Shown in pieces: positions 9,455 through 18,690 of a DNA stretch of 64,000 nucleotides. The notes below the pieces were generated by a model. It was not told where the DNA came from. It saw only the letters and a list, made by a program, of their open reading frames with translations, and searched no databases. Source of the DNA: Maioricimonas rarisocia (GTDB lineage Bacteria > Planctomycetota > Planctomycetia > Planctomycetales > Planctomycetaceae); assembly GCF_007747795.1 (NCBI RefSeq), contig NZ_CP036275.1:3588001-3652000 (forward strand), given 5' to 3'. Position 1 is the first letter of the stretch; each line of letters begins with the position of its first letter. The translations under genes and the position numbers were made by a program.

Positions 9455-10627
9455 TCAGTTCTTCGGCGAGCGTCTCCGGGCCCACAGGTCTTCGTAGATG
9501 GATTCATATCCCGCGACGGTCTTGCGAACGTCGAAGTTGTCTTCAACCCGCTGGCGACCGCGGCGTCCCATTTCGCTCCACCGTTCCGGCTGCCGGCACA
9601 TCTGGATGATGGCGCGGGCCAGCGTCTCTGGCTCACGCGGAGGAACGAGCCGTCCGGTCTCGTTTTCGACCACGATCTCCGGATTGCCGCCGACACTCGT
9701 GGCAACGATCGGCAGGCCGACCGCATGGGCTTCGAGCAGCGTCAGCGAGATTCCTTCGGTCAGCGACGACGCGACGTAGAACCCGGCGTTGGCAAGCTGA
9801 TCCGGAACGTCGGAACGCTCTCCGAGAAACGTCACGTGCTGCCGCAGTTGCAGCTGGTCGGTGAGTGATTCGAGCCCGGCGCGCTCGGGACCGTCGCCGA
9901 CGATGCGGAGCTGAAAGTCGGGGACGTCGCGGACGACAGTCGCGACCGCCTGCAGCAGTGTGGCCAGGTCCTTCTCGGGAGAGAGCCGTGAAACGGTGAT
10001 TGCCGTCGGTTCCTGCTTCGGACCGCGCAGTTCAAACCGCTCGACGTCGATGCCGTTCCACTGCCGGGTGATCTTGCCGGTCGAGAGCGGATCGATCTGG
10101 CGGCAGGCGAGTGCGGAGTCATCCGAGACACCGACGACTCTGTCGGCGAAGCGGTTGGCGACCACGAATCGGACCGCCAGCTTCCAGCCGATGCCGCAGC
10201 CACGGCCGTGCTGCGAGTTCACGACGATCGGCACCCCGGCCCGGCGAGCAGCGAAGGTTCCGAAGTAATGCGCGTAGGTGTTATGTGTGTGGACGATATC
10301 GATCTGGTGCCGCTTGAACAGACGCTCGAGCAGCCGCATCACGCCTCGTTTGCCGATCAGATTCAGTCGTGCGGAATGAGCCGGGCAGCCGTACTGGCGA
10401 ATGTCGTCCGCCGGTGGCCCCATGGTATCCAGAGCGTAGAACTCGGGCTCGAAGCGATTGGCGTCGTGGTAGCGTGCCATGTCGACCAGCAGCCGTTCCA
10501 GGCCGCCCGTCTGCAGCGTCATGCTGACGTGGGCGACGCGCAGGCGACGCTGCAGCGTCGGAGCTTCGACCTTAATGATGCGTTCGGCCACCCCTTGTGG
10601 CGGATGCTCGCTCACGGTGGAAGTCAT
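9455..10627 (-). CDS. Glycosyltransferase family 4 protein
   Basis: 390 aa. Motifs in order: MTLQTGGLERLLVDMAR (N-terminal glycine loop), IDIVHTHNTYAHYFG, NSQHGRG, ITVSRLSPEKDL, LRIVGDGPER and SSLTEGISLTLLEAHAVGLP (catalytic/donor site), then TSVGGNPEIV. Its ATG overlaps the stop of the upstream CelD-like gene by 4 bases, so the two are coupled. Cytoplasmic sugar transferase of the same cluster. Confidence 0.92.
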   Translation of the reverse strand: MTSTVSEHPPQGVAERIIKVEAPTLQRRLRVAHVSMTLQTGGLERLLVDMARYHDANRFEPEFYALDTMGPPADDIRQYGCPAHSARLNLIGKRGVMRLLERLFKRHQIDIVHTHNTYAHYFGTFAARRAGVPIVVNSQHGRGCGIGWKLAVRFVVANRFADRVVGVSDDSALACRQIDPLSTGKITRQWNGIDVERFELRGPKQEPTAITVSRLSPEKDLATLLQAVATVVRDVPDFQLRIVGDGPERAGLESLTDQLQLRQHVTFLGERSDVPDQLANAGFYVASSLTEGISLTLLEAHAVGLPIVATSVGGNPEIVVENETGRLVPPREPETLARAIIQMCRQPERWSEMGRRGRQRVEDNFDVRKTVAGYESIYEDLWARRRSPKN

Positions 10628-11796
10628 TCGGTTGCTCCTCCTTCGCTACCCCTGCGGTTCTTCCAGGCCCGAACCGTTCGCTTCACATCGCGGAGAGCGC
10701 GGATGGCCCGGTTTTTCAGGCACGGCCGCTGCCAGGACGCCCACACCAACTGGTTGAAGGATGTGGAGAGGTTCCGCTTGTGCCGCTTCTCGCCGACGAG
10801 AAAGTCGTACGCGTCGAAGCCCCGCTCCAGAGCGGCGTTCATGCAGAGAAAGTGCGTGATGACGCCGGGGCTCGGCTTCTTCTCAAAAGGAGCGAATCCG
10901 GACAGGTAGTCGAGGAGGCGGTTGCGGTCGACCAGCAGCAGCAGGGCTCCGACTGTCTCACCCTCATGCCGCACGCGGAACAGCACGATCCTGCCGGACG
11001 GGTGCAGCCGCGTAATCAGCTCGTCGATGAAGCCCCGGAAACGGTGACTGCCGAATGCTCCTGGCTCATTTTCCGCTTCCCAGCGGGCCTGATGAAGTGT
11101 GACCAGTTCGCTGAAGATGTCGCGTGCCTGTTCGGGCGTCTCTGCCCACTCGATGTCGAGATCACCGTACTTGCGAAGCGTCCGACGGATGCTGGCCCGT
11201 GTGCTCTTGCCCAGGCGGGTGATCGGCTCGACACCGGCTTCGCGGACTTCTGCCAGATCGAAGCAGGGACTCTCCCGCCGCCGGCACTCGGCGCCTGGCA
11301 GACGGGAAAGGAACGGTGCGAGATCCTCTTCCGCGAATCCGTCGAGATCGAAGCGGTCCCACCGTGCGTCGCCCGCGACCATGTCGATCAGTGCGGCGAC
11401 GAACTCATCCCGGCCGTCGGGTGCTACGAGCAGGCGGTTGTACTCGACGTAGCTGCTGTCGTTGTCCGGTTCCCCCGCGGTGCCGATGTGACGGCTGCGG
11501 AGCGGAAACGGGCCGACCCGGCGACCGACTCCCTCGGTGATCAGGCAGGTACCGACGGTTTCGGTACCGCGTTCGGCGACGACAATCTGCGAGGGAATCA
11601 GGTCGGCGTAGTGTGCCAGCCAGGCGGCCGTCCAGTCGTACGAACTGGCGAGCGACGCGCTGTCGAGCGCTGCTTCGAGTTGTTTCCATCGTTCGAGGCC
11701 TGCAACGAGTTCGTCCCTGCCGAAGACGCGCAGCGTGATCGGAGCGCTCGCCGACGGCGTCGCAGGGCGGTCCGGAGCAGCAATGCAGGTTGTCAT
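10624..11796 (-). CDS. CelD/BcsL-like GNAT acyltransferase (FemAB-related)
   Basis: 390 aa from the ATG at 11796, 11 bp after the flippase stop. An open frame reaches 12156, but the extra 120 codons run antisense-like over the flippase gene. The C-terminal half shows the GNAT-type pattern of the CelD/BcsL family: SIRRTLRKYG, FSELVTLHQARW, IVLFRVRHEGETVGALLLL, a YLSGFAPFEKKPSPG loop, and AYDFLVGEKRHKRNLS. Members are found in cellulose and exopolysaccharide loci and are thought to transfer acyl groups to the polymer or its precursor. Coupled to the next GT4 gene by a 4-base overlap. Confidence 0.82.
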   Translation of the reverse strand: MTTCIAAPDRPATPSASAPITLRVFGRDELVAGLERWKQLEAALDSASLASSYDWTAAWLAHYADLIPSQIVVAERGTETVGTCLITEGVGRRVGPFPLRSRHIGTAGEPDNDSSYVEYNRLLVAPDGRDEFVAALIDMVAGDARWDRFDLDGFAEEDLAPFLSRLPGAECRRRESPCFDLAEVREAGVEPITRLGKSTRASIRRTLRKYGDLDIEWAETPEQARDIFSELVTLHQARWEAENEPGAFGSHRFRGFIDELITRLHPSGRIVLFRVRHEGETVGALLLLVDRNRLLDYLSGFAPFEKKPSPGVITHFLCMNAALERGFDAYDFLVGEKRHKRNLSTSFNQLVWASWQRPCLKNRAIRALRDVKRTVRAWKNRRGSEGGATE

Positions 11797-11807
11797 CGAA
11801 CGATTCC

Positions 11808-13328
11808 TCAACCGGCTTTGACCGGAACAGATTGTGGATGGCCCTGGCCGACGGCAGCCGCGGCTCGACGCCACGGGCGGTACGGTGTGATCATCAGCCA
11901 GACGGCACCAAGGGCGACACCGCCCCCGGCCGTGATGGCAAGTAAATGTCCCCAGCCGGGCGAGAGCGTCAGGCGGCTGATGGCTTCGCAGTAGACGAGC
12001 AGCGCTGTCAGCGGCGGCAACTGCGGGAGGACCGCTTCCTTCAGCAGACGACGGGCGTCCAGTTTCAACGAGTGGACGGCGTACGGCAGCAGGACGCAGC
12101 ATTCGATCAGGACCAGCGGAATCGCCGTTCCCCACGCGACACCGATCACGCCCCACCAGCGGATCAGCAGCAGCGAGAGTCCCAGATTCACCAGGGCCTC
12201 CGCGAAATCGATCAGCGATGTGGCGCGAACGCGACCTGCTGCGAACAGGGCCTGCTTAAGCATCAGCAGTGGTGCGGCGACGACCTGGCTGCCGACGAGA
12301 ATCACCATCACGAGATGACTTGCCGGGTCATCCATGCCGGTCCAGGTCGTGATCAGCAGGCCACCGAAGTAGATCGATCCGATAAAGAAGCCGCCGGCCA
12401 GCAACAGCGTCAGGCCGATCATCTTTGCCAGCAATTGATGCAGCCCCTCGGCATTGCCGTGGGCATGATGTTCACCGGCTCCCGGCAGGACGACGTCTCC
12501 CACTTTCTCCAGTGGCGTCTGGATCATCTGCGAGAGCCGCTGGCCAATGTAGTACGGTACGACCGCGCGGGCTCCCAGCATGAAGCCGATGACGACCGTG
12601 TCGGTGAAGTAGATCATCTGCGTCGACATCTGCCGGAAGAAGTTGAACAGGCTGAAGCCGAAGCATTCCTTCAGGGCAGACCGGTTGACGTGCCGCGGTC
12701 GGATCGCCAGACCCGAAATCTGCCTGTAGGCGAGGATCGCGGTTAGGACGTTCTCGATGACTGTGACGGTCAGGAAGATGGCCGCCAGGGTCACGACGCC
12801 GTGCCGTGCCTGCAGGAATGCGACCGTCAGCCCCAGTCGGACGAGGGCCGTGGTGACCTGGATACCGCTGTAGAGGTCAAACCGCTGGACGGCATGCAGC
12901 ACGCCGCCGTAGACGCTGCCGATCATCCCGATCGACATGTTGATTCCCAGCAGCAGGATCGCCATACGGATGTCGGCCAGAGGGACATCTCCCCAGCGGT
13001 CGATCCAGCCGGCGCCCATAGCCAGTCCGGCCGCCAGCAGCATGATGATGCTGCCGGTACACACGTAGACGAACGCGACGGAGCTGACCGTCTGATTGAG
13101 CCGGTCCCACTCTTCGCGGGCCCGGTAGTGGGCGACGAAGCGGCAGGTCGTCGCGCCGAAACCCAGGTACATCAGCCCCGAATAGCCGACGATCGAATTC
13201 AGGAAGACCCACACGCCATATCCTGCCTCTCCAATTGTCGAGAGCATGTACGGCACCAGGAAGAACCCGACCAGCATCGTGACGATGTGGGCTCCCCAGT
13301 TGGCCAGGATGTTCTTGGCGAGATTCAT
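11808..13328 (-). CDS. Polysaccharide flippase (Wzx/MATE-MVF superfamily)
   Basis: 506 aa with 12 or more hydrophobic segments spread over the whole length. It begins MNLAKNILANWGAHIVTMLVG, as polysaccharide-export flippases do, and has YMLSTIGEAGYGVWVFL in the first helical pair. It would move undecaprenyl-linked repeat units across the inner membrane for polymerisation by the ligase/polymerase at 14314-15696. Gene order GT2, flippase, CelD-like, GT4 is compact. Confidence 0.9.
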   Translation of the reverse strand: MNLAKNILANWGAHIVTMLVGFFLVPYMLSTIGEAGYGVWVFLNSIVGYSGLMYLGFGATTCRFVAHYRAREEWDRLNQTVSSVAFVYVCTGSIIMLLAAGLAMGAGWIDRWGDVPLADIRMAILLLGINMSIGMIGSVYGGVLHAVQRFDLYSGIQVTTALVRLGLTVAFLQARHGVVTLAAIFLTVTVIENVLTAILAYRQISGLAIRPRHVNRSALKECFGFSLFNFFRQMSTQMIYFTDTVVIGFMLGARAVVPYYIGQRLSQMIQTPLEKVGDVVLPGAGEHHAHGNAEGLHQLLAKMIGLTLLLAGGFFIGSIYFGGLLITTWTGMDDPASHLVMVILVGSQVVAAPLLMLKQALFAAGRVRATSLIDFAEALVNLGLSLLLIRWWGVIGVAWGTAIPLVLIECCVLLPYAVHSLKLDARRLLKEAVLPQLPPLTALLVYCEAISRLTLSPGWGHLLAITAGGGVALGAVWLMITPYRPWRRAAAAVGQGHPQSVPVKAG

Positions 13329-13389
13329 GTCTGCAGGCGTCGGGCGGTAGTTTCAGTAAGGCTGGTGATCAGTCGGGAGTCACGTCCGT

Positions 13390-14310
13390 TTACGCGGCGG
13401 ACTGCGGCACACGGCGGCGCAGCTTCCAGACGGCATCGGGCAGCCAGGTAGCCAGCCAGCGGGCGAGGACATCGACGCTCGGGCGAGTCTTCAGTGCCGC
13501 TCCGAGGAACTGGCGGGCTCCCTGCCGGTCGCGGGCATGGAACATCGCCACTCCGTACTCGGCGTACAGTTCGCGCTCCCGCTGCCGCAGACGCTCGGCC
13601 GGCAGGTCGGCGAATTCGGCGATCCGCCGGGCGTTGAGCAGTTCCCCTTCGAGGACGCGTCGGACCTGCGACGAGAGGCTGCCTTCGGCGGGCGTGTACT
13701 CGACCAGCTCTTCCGGGCAGAGCCGGAACTTCCAGTCGCGGGCTGCCATGCGCAGCCACATATTGTAGTCCTCGGCCCCGATCAGACTGCGGTCTTCGTC
13801 GAAACCTCCGACCGACTTCCACGCGGCCTTGCGGACGATGGCGGTCGACGTGCCGACGTAGTTGTGGTCCCACAGCATGTCGAACGTCAGCTCGCCGTCG
13901 TACTTGTGCCATGAGCGTTCGTCGACGGTGTAGCAGTGGACGACGCCGGTCTGCGGATCATCCTGCAGCAGCGGCAACATCCGTTCCAGCTTGTTCGGAA
14001 GCCAGCGATCATCGGAATCGAGAAACGCAATCCATTCGCCACGTGCTTCGCGGACGCCATGATTGCGCGCTGCGTTGGGGCCGGCATTCTCCTGTGTGAT
14101 GCGGCGAACCGGTGCCCCGAAACGGTCGATGATCCGGGCCGTTTCATCCTTCGAGCCGTCGTCGACGACGATCACCTCACACACCGGAAGTGTCTGGTCG
14201 AGGATGCTCTGGATGGTCCGTGCGATTGTGTCGGCCGCGTTGTACGCCGGCACGACCGCCGAGATGGTCGGCGTTTCGGTTGTCGGTGTCATGGTTGAGC
14301 CCGTCTCCAT
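13390..14310 (-). CDS. Glycosyltransferase family 2 protein
   Basis: 306 aa. GT-A fold motifs are clear: ISAVVPAYNAADTIARTI, VIVVDDGSKDET (donor binding) and WIAFLDSDDRWLPNKL (DxD-like), followed by a GGFDEDRSLIGAEDYNMWLR acceptor-side motif. The first ATG (14310) lies 3 bases after the ligase stop codon. A second ATG at 14292 is preceded by GGAGACGGG and may be the true start. It transfers sugar from a nucleotide donor in the exopolysaccharide pathway. Confidence 0.92.
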   Translation of the reverse strand: METGSTMTPTTETPTISAVVPAYNAADTIARTIQSILDQTLPVCEVIVVDDGSKDETARIIDRFGAPVRRITQENAGPNAARNHGVREARGEWIAFLDSDDRWLPNKLERMLPLLQDDPQTGVVHCYTVDERSWHKYDGELTFDMLWDHNYVGTSTAIVRKAAWKSVGGFDEDRSLIGAEDYNMWLRMAARDWKFRLCPEELVEYTPAEGSLSSQVRRVLEGELLNARRIAEFADLPAERLRQRERELYAEYGVAMFHARDRQGARQFLGAALKTRPSVDVLARWLATWLPDAVWKLRRRVPQSAA

Positions 14311-14313
14311 CAG

Positions 14314-15696
14314 TCATCCCCAGCGAGCGAAGATCCGGACGAACAGAAAGCAGCAGACCAGCAGTCCGGCACTGGCCACGAACAGTCGCTGGCTGATGAA
14401 CCAGTTGAGTCGCAGCACCGGGCGGACCCGGGCGCGGTAGTAGCCGACGAGATTCAGGTAGACGGCGCAGACGCCGCAGATCATGTAGGTCGGCGTCACG
14501 TAGCAACGCGACAGCGAACCCATGCCGACGCACCAGGCAGCCAGGATGGCGGCGATGTAGGGGAGCATCCGCCTGAGTTCGGGATGCTCGATCTCGATGC
14601 CGTCCCGCTTGATGCGATAGATGGCGTAGGCCGGCAGAAAGAAGCAGCCGAAGAACAGCATCCCGCCGAAGAACCCCATCTCCACGAAGGCATGCACGTA
14701 GGAATTGTGGGCGACGAGTCCGGCGACCTCTGCGTATTGACCTTCGCCGATGCCGAACAGGATGCGGCTGGATTTCAGCTGCATCAGGCCGTCGCTCCAG
14801 GCCTTGATACGCTGCTGGCCGGTCCCGCCGGAGATTTCGATGTTGCCGTGACGTCCCAGTGCGAGTGGTGCCGCGCATGCTCCGAGCGCACCCAATGCCA
14901 GTGCGACGCGGCCCCCCTTCAGTGTCGCCAGCCAGGTCATGCCGGCGGCACCGAATGCGAGCAGGCCGCCGCGGGAGAACGTGAAGTAATACGCGACGAC
15001 CATCAGAGCCAGCGGCCCGAGCCAGAGCCAGCGGCGGCTTCCGAGTTGCTGGTCGAGCAGGAAGTAACCGGAGAGGATCGCCGTGACGGCAATCAGCAGG
15101 GACATGTCATTCGGGTCATGGAAGATGCCCAGCCCGCACAGGCGGAAGAACCAGATGTCTTCCCCTTCGTCGGTGACCCCCTTGCGGTCGGGAATGTGCC
15201 GCAGCATCCGCGGTTCGTCGCCGGCCTTCCAGCGGTCGTGGTCGATCGCCTCCCGCACTTCGCCGCTGGTCCGACCGGCCCACTCGCGAGTGAACTGAAA
15301 GTAATCCGAGAGACTCAGCGCGATCATTGCGGTCGAGCAGAGGGCGGTCGTCAGCAGGAACTGTCGCAGTCGCTCGGGCGTATTGATCGTGGCGACGAGA
15401 ACCAGGTAGTACAGCGCCACCTTGGTCATCGCGATCACGCCGGTCGCCAGCCCCGCGAGATTGCCGGTCGTGACGTGAGAGAACGCGATGGCGACGATGA
15501 CGCCCAGCACGCACAGGTTGATTGGCTGCTGGATCATTGTCGTCAGCCGGACCTGATTGTGCAGCGGTCGGATCGAACAGACGATGGCGGCCAGGATCAG
15601 GTACAGGTAGACCTGCAGATTCCCCAGCGACGGAATCAGTTCCGCCGGGCGCACGAACAGTGCCGCGTTCGCCATCAGGAAAAGCAGATAGGCCAT
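14314..15696 (-). CDS. O-antigen ligase/polymerase-like membrane protein
   Basis: 460 aa from the ATG at 15696; the frame continues 12 codons upstream. About ten or more hydrophobic segments are interrupted by one large extracytoplasmic loop (roughly residues 155-200). The second half has the Wzy_C-like stretch around FGIGEGQYAEVAGLVAHNSYVHAFVE, where an Asn-Ser/His-rich loop follows a Gly-rich turn as in O-antigen ligases and polymerases. It is the first gene of the minus-strand cluster and probably polymerises or transfers lipid-linked glycan on the periplasmic side. Confidence 0.85.
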   Translation of the reverse strand: MAYLLFLMANAALFVRPAELIPSLGNLQVYLYLILAAIVCSIRPLHNQVRLTTMIQQPINLCVLGVIVAIAFSHVTTGNLAGLATGVIAMTKVALYYLVLVATINTPERLRQFLLTTALCSTAMIALSLSDYFQFTREWAGRTSGEVREAIDHDRWKAGDEPRMLRHIPDRKGVTDEGEDIWFFRLCGLGIFHDPNDMSLLIAVTAILSGYFLLDQQLGSRRWLWLGPLALMVVAYYFTFSRGGLLAFGAAGMTWLATLKGGRVALALGALGACAAPLALGRHGNIEISGGTGQQRIKAWSDGLMQLKSSRILFGIGEGQYAEVAGLVAHNSYVHAFVEMGFFGGMLFFGCFFLPAYAIYRIKRDGIEIEHPELRRMLPYIAAILAAWCVGMGSLSRCYVTPTYMICGVCAVYLNLVGYYRARVRPVLRLNWFISQRLFVASAGLLVCCFLFVRIFARWG

Positions 15697-16095
15697 GGTC
15701 GCTGGTTCTGTACCGTGATCGTTTCGACGCATTTCGAGCCGGTGCTGGCAGTCGCATTTCCGGCAGATCCGCTGCGACCGACGAGATCCGGACCATCGGC
15801 ACGCACGGTGGGCGGACCGATCGCTCCAACTCTAGGTCACGCAGCAACGTTGATCGGGTGAAACATTGCGTCGCCGGCGATTCGCGCAGCATCGCGACTT
15901 CTTCAGGACCGACGCATTCGTGTTGCGCCGGCTGGTTGCAAAACGTCAACAGGTTTCGGGCCGCCTCAGGGGGAGCGCCGGACCGGTGGGGTGATTCCGG
16001 TGGTAGGGTTGTGGCGCCGGCGATACGGGGTGACGCGGCACTGCGTCCACGGCCGGTCGGAAGACTTCCTCAGACGAGTTCAGACGAGAGCGATC
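15697..16095. other. Intergenic region between divergent polysaccharide genes; nothing recognised
   Basis: About 400 bp separate the divergent ligase-like gene and the 16096 glycosyltransferase. It must hold the promoter(s) of the minus-strand cluster and of the plus-strand gene. I see no confident sigma-70 boxes, no tRNA and no coding frame better than a shadow. Confidence 0.4.
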
Positions 16096-17304
16096 ATGCC
16101 AGCAAGATCACTCCGGATTGCCGTGATGAGCAGCGGCCTGGGGCACATCGCCCGCGGCGTCGAAACCTGGGCCGACACGACGGCGACGGCGCTGCATGAC
16201 CGGGGGACCGACGTCACGCTCTTCAAGGGAGGCGGGACGGCCGATCGCCCTTTCGAGAAGGTCGTCCGCTGCGCCCAACGTTATGCGTGGCTGGCCGAGA
16301 CCTTGGCGAAGTGGACGCCCGGGTGGACGTGGCACATCGGCTGTGGATCCCCCTATGACGTCGAGCAGACGACGTTTGCGGCGGGCGTGCTTGGAACACT
16401 CCGGCGGGAGCACTACGACGTTGTCCACCTGCAGGATCCCTGGCTGGCCTACCTGCTCGAGCAAACCCGTGCGCTTCACGGGGCCAAGGTGATCCTGGGG
16501 AACGGCACCGAAGAGCCGCCGGAGTTCCTCGCGAAATTCGAGCACATTCAGGAACTGACGCCGTACTACCTCGAGCGGCACGGCGACCTTGGCGACCGAA
16601 AGTGGTTTGCCGCTCCCAACTTCATCGATGCAGACCGCTTCCGGCCGGGCGATCCTGCTGCTGCCAGGCGGGCGATGGGACTGCCCGAAGACGCGTTTGT
16701 GGTCCTGTCGGTCGCGGCATTGAACCGCTCGCGTAAAAGGCTCGACTGGATCATCCGGGAGTTCGCCCGCGCGGACATGCCCGCGGCGGTCCTCGTTCTG
16801 GCCGGGGCCGAGGAACCGGAGACGGCCGACCTTGTCGAAGAAGGCCGGCAGCTGCTGGGGAAGCGGCTGGTTGTGCGTACGAACGTTCCCTTCGACGAGA
16901 TGCCGCAGGTCTATCACGCAGGCGATGTGCACGTTCTGGGATCGCTCCAGGAGGTGATGGGCATCAGTCTGGTCGAAGCGATGGCGAGCGGCCTCCCCTG
17001 CATCGGGCACTGCTGGCCGGCCACCGAGTGGGTGATCGGTGACGGTGGCAGCATCGTCGACATGCAGCAGCCGGGGAATCTGGCCGGGGAACTGCAACGT
17101 TACCGCGACGAGGAGTTTCGGCACGAGCGCGGCCAGGCGGCCCGCCGGCGCGTCGAGAACGTCTTCTCGATCGATGCCGTCATCACTCAGTATCTGGCGA
17201 TGTACCGGACCGTCTGCGGACTGGAGCCGGTCGAGGACCAGGATTCGACGAAGGGTGCGGGCCGGGAACAGTCGACGGAGCGCGAACTCGTCGGCAGCGT
17301 CTGA
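16096..17304 (+). CDS. Glycosyltransferase family 4 protein
   Basis: 402 aa from the ATG at 16096; the 35 upstream codons of the open frame look non-coding. It begins MPARSLRIAVMSSGLGHIARG, has HYDVVHLQDPWLAYLLEQ, a donor-site region VLSVAALNRSRKRLDWIIREF, and SLQEVMGISLVEAMASGLPC with the acidic pair of GT4. It is transcribed away from the large minus-strand polysaccharide cluster and probably belongs to the same pathway. The last ~20 residues are low-complexity and charged. Confidence 0.9.
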   Translation: MPARSLRIAVMSSGLGHIARGVETWADTTATALHDRGTDVTLFKGGGTADRPFEKVVRCAQRYAWLAETLAKWTPGWTWHIGCGSPYDVEQTTFAAGVLGTLRREHYDVVHLQDPWLAYLLEQTRALHGAKVILGNGTEEPPEFLAKFEHIQELTPYYLERHGDLGDRKWFAAPNFIDADRFRPGDPAAARRAMGLPEDAFVVLSVAALNRSRKRLDWIIREFARADMPAAVLVLAGAEEPETADLVEEGRQLLGKRLVVRTNVPFDEMPQVYHAGDVHVLGSLQEVMGISLVEAMASGLPCIGHCWPATEWVIGDGGSIVDMQQPGNLAGELQRYRDEEFRHERGQAARRRVENVFSIDAVITQYLAMYRTVCGLEPVEDQDSTKGAGREQSTERELVGSV

Positions 17305-17399
17305 CGTGCAGTCGGGGGATTGACGCGGCGGTGTGACGGCTCCATCATTCGGGCGAAGTGACCGTCCCGATGCACCGTGTGCTTCCGTCCCTCTCGCCG

Positions 17400-18470
17400 A
17401 TGACTGTGATGCCTCCCCTGCCCCCGCTGAAGATTGGATCGGTCGAGATCGGATTTCCGGTCGTCCAGGCGGCACTGAGCGGCTACAGCGACTGGCCGAT
17501 GCGGGTGCTGGCCCGGCGATACGGAGCCTCGTACACGCTCAACGAGGTGATGCTGGACCGGTTCGCCGTCGAGGTGAAGGCGCGCGGTAAGACAGAGCAC
17601 CACCTGCGACTGACGGATGAGGAGCATCCGGTCGGCGGGCAGCTGATGGGAGCCGACCCGGACGCATTCCCCCCGGCGGCCCGGCGGCTCGTCGAGTGCG
17701 GCTTCGACGTGATCGATATCAATTTCGGCTGCCCGGTGAAGTCCGCCATGGGGGGCTGTCGCGGCGGGTATCATCTCAGCCAGCCCGACGTGGCCCTCGA
17801 GATCGTCGGCAAGGTCCGCGATGCCGTGCCGGACGAGATTCCGGTGACGGTCAAGATGCGGCGGGGGATCGACGACACGCCGGCAAGCCGCGACCGTTTC
17901 TTCCGCATTATGGAAGGAGCATTTGCTCGGGGTGTCGCGGCCGTGACCGTGCACGGGCGGACGGTCGAACAGCGCTACGTCGGCCCCAGCAACTGGGACT
18001 TCCTGCGCGAAGTGAAGCAGCAGGCCGGCGACCGGCCGGTACTCGGCAGCGGGGACCTGTTCGACGCAGAATCCTGCCTGCGGATGATTCGCGAAACCGG
18101 AGTCGATGGCGTCACGGTGGCCCGCGGGGCGATTGCCAATCCGTGGATCTTCCAGCAGACGCGGGTCCTCGCTGCTGGAGAACCGTTGCCTGCTCCGCCC
18201 GGTGTCTTCGAGCAGCGGGAAACAATGCGGGAACACCTCTCTCTCTGTATCGAGGCGTACGGCCCGCAGAAGGGATTCGGAGCGTTCCGGAAGTTCTCCA
18301 TCAAGTACACGCGGCTGCACCCGGAGTACGAACAGGTCCGCAATGCCTGCGCGACGGTCCGGACTCTGGAGGAGTGGGACGCGCATCTCGGGCGATGGTA
18401 CTCGGATGACCGGCCGGGGCAGTATCCGCTCGTCGATGAAACCGCCGGGGCATCCGCAGGCTCTCGCTGA
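17400..18470 (+). CDS. tRNA-dihydrouridine synthase family protein
   Basis: About 356 aa if it starts at MTVMPPLPPLK (17400); an ATG-like start 14 codons earlier (17358) is also open. FMN-dependent TIM barrel with VVQAALSGYSDWPMRVLARR, DVIDINFGCPVKS (the Cys after Gly is the catalytic residue), VTVKMRRG (Lys and Arg of the FMN site), VHGRT and GSGDLFDAESCLRMI. The segment after the catalytic Cys reads GGCRGGYHLSQP rather than the usual GSxLL stretch of DusB, so it is a divergent subgroup. Reduces uridine in tRNA D-loops. It follows the glycosyltransferase gene by ~95 bp and is unrelated to it functionally. Confidence 0.9.
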   Translation: MTVMPPLPPLKIGSVEIGFPVVQAALSGYSDWPMRVLARRYGASYTLNEVMLDRFAVEVKARGKTEHHLRLTDEEHPVGGQLMGADPDAFPPAARRLVECGFDVIDINFGCPVKSAMGGCRGGYHLSQPDVALEIVGKVRDAVPDEIPVTVKMRRGIDDTPASRDRFFRIMEGAFARGVAAVTVHGRTVEQRYVGPSNWDFLREVKQQAGDRPVLGSGDLFDAESCLRMIRETGVDGVTVARGAIANPWIFQQTRVLAAGEPLPAPPGVFEQRETMREHLSLCIEAYGPQKGFGAFRKFSIKYTRLHPEYEQVRNACATVRTLEEWDAHLGRWYSDDRPGQYPLVDETAGASAGSR

Positions 18471-18480
18471 CTGGTTTTTC

Positions 18481-18530
18481 CGCTACCGCCTAACCTGTGA
18501 TGCGGCTGCAGGTTGCTGACGACGGTAGCG
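18481..18530 (+). terminator. Nested inverted repeat downstream of dus
   Basis: Outer arms CGCTACCG (18481-18488) and CGGTAGCG (18523-18530) enclose inner arms AACCTG (18492-18497) and CAGGTT (18509-18514). It starts 10 bases after the dus stop. There is no run of T after it, so it may be a factor-dependent end, an mRNA-stabilising structure or an operator-like site. Confidence 0.45.
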
Positions 18531-18690
18531 CCGGTGGCAAATCGGGGGTGCCTCCGATAGCATGGAAGTTTGTGCCTGAGCGATCCCCTGCGGTGGACAT
18601 GTGTATGCATGTTTGACCGGGAGGAGTGCCGCGACCGCGGTGCTTGCGACGGCAATCTGATGACTTTTTCGCTGGAAACACGGCTGGCAA

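Noticed and set aside
10624-12156. Longer form of the CelD-like gene (510 aa)
   Set aside because: The first 120 codons lie over the flippase in another frame and have no sequence resemblance to the family; the ATG at 11796 fits better.
16108-17475. 455-aa minus-strand open frame
   Set aside because: Antisense to the GT4 gene at 16096; random composition.
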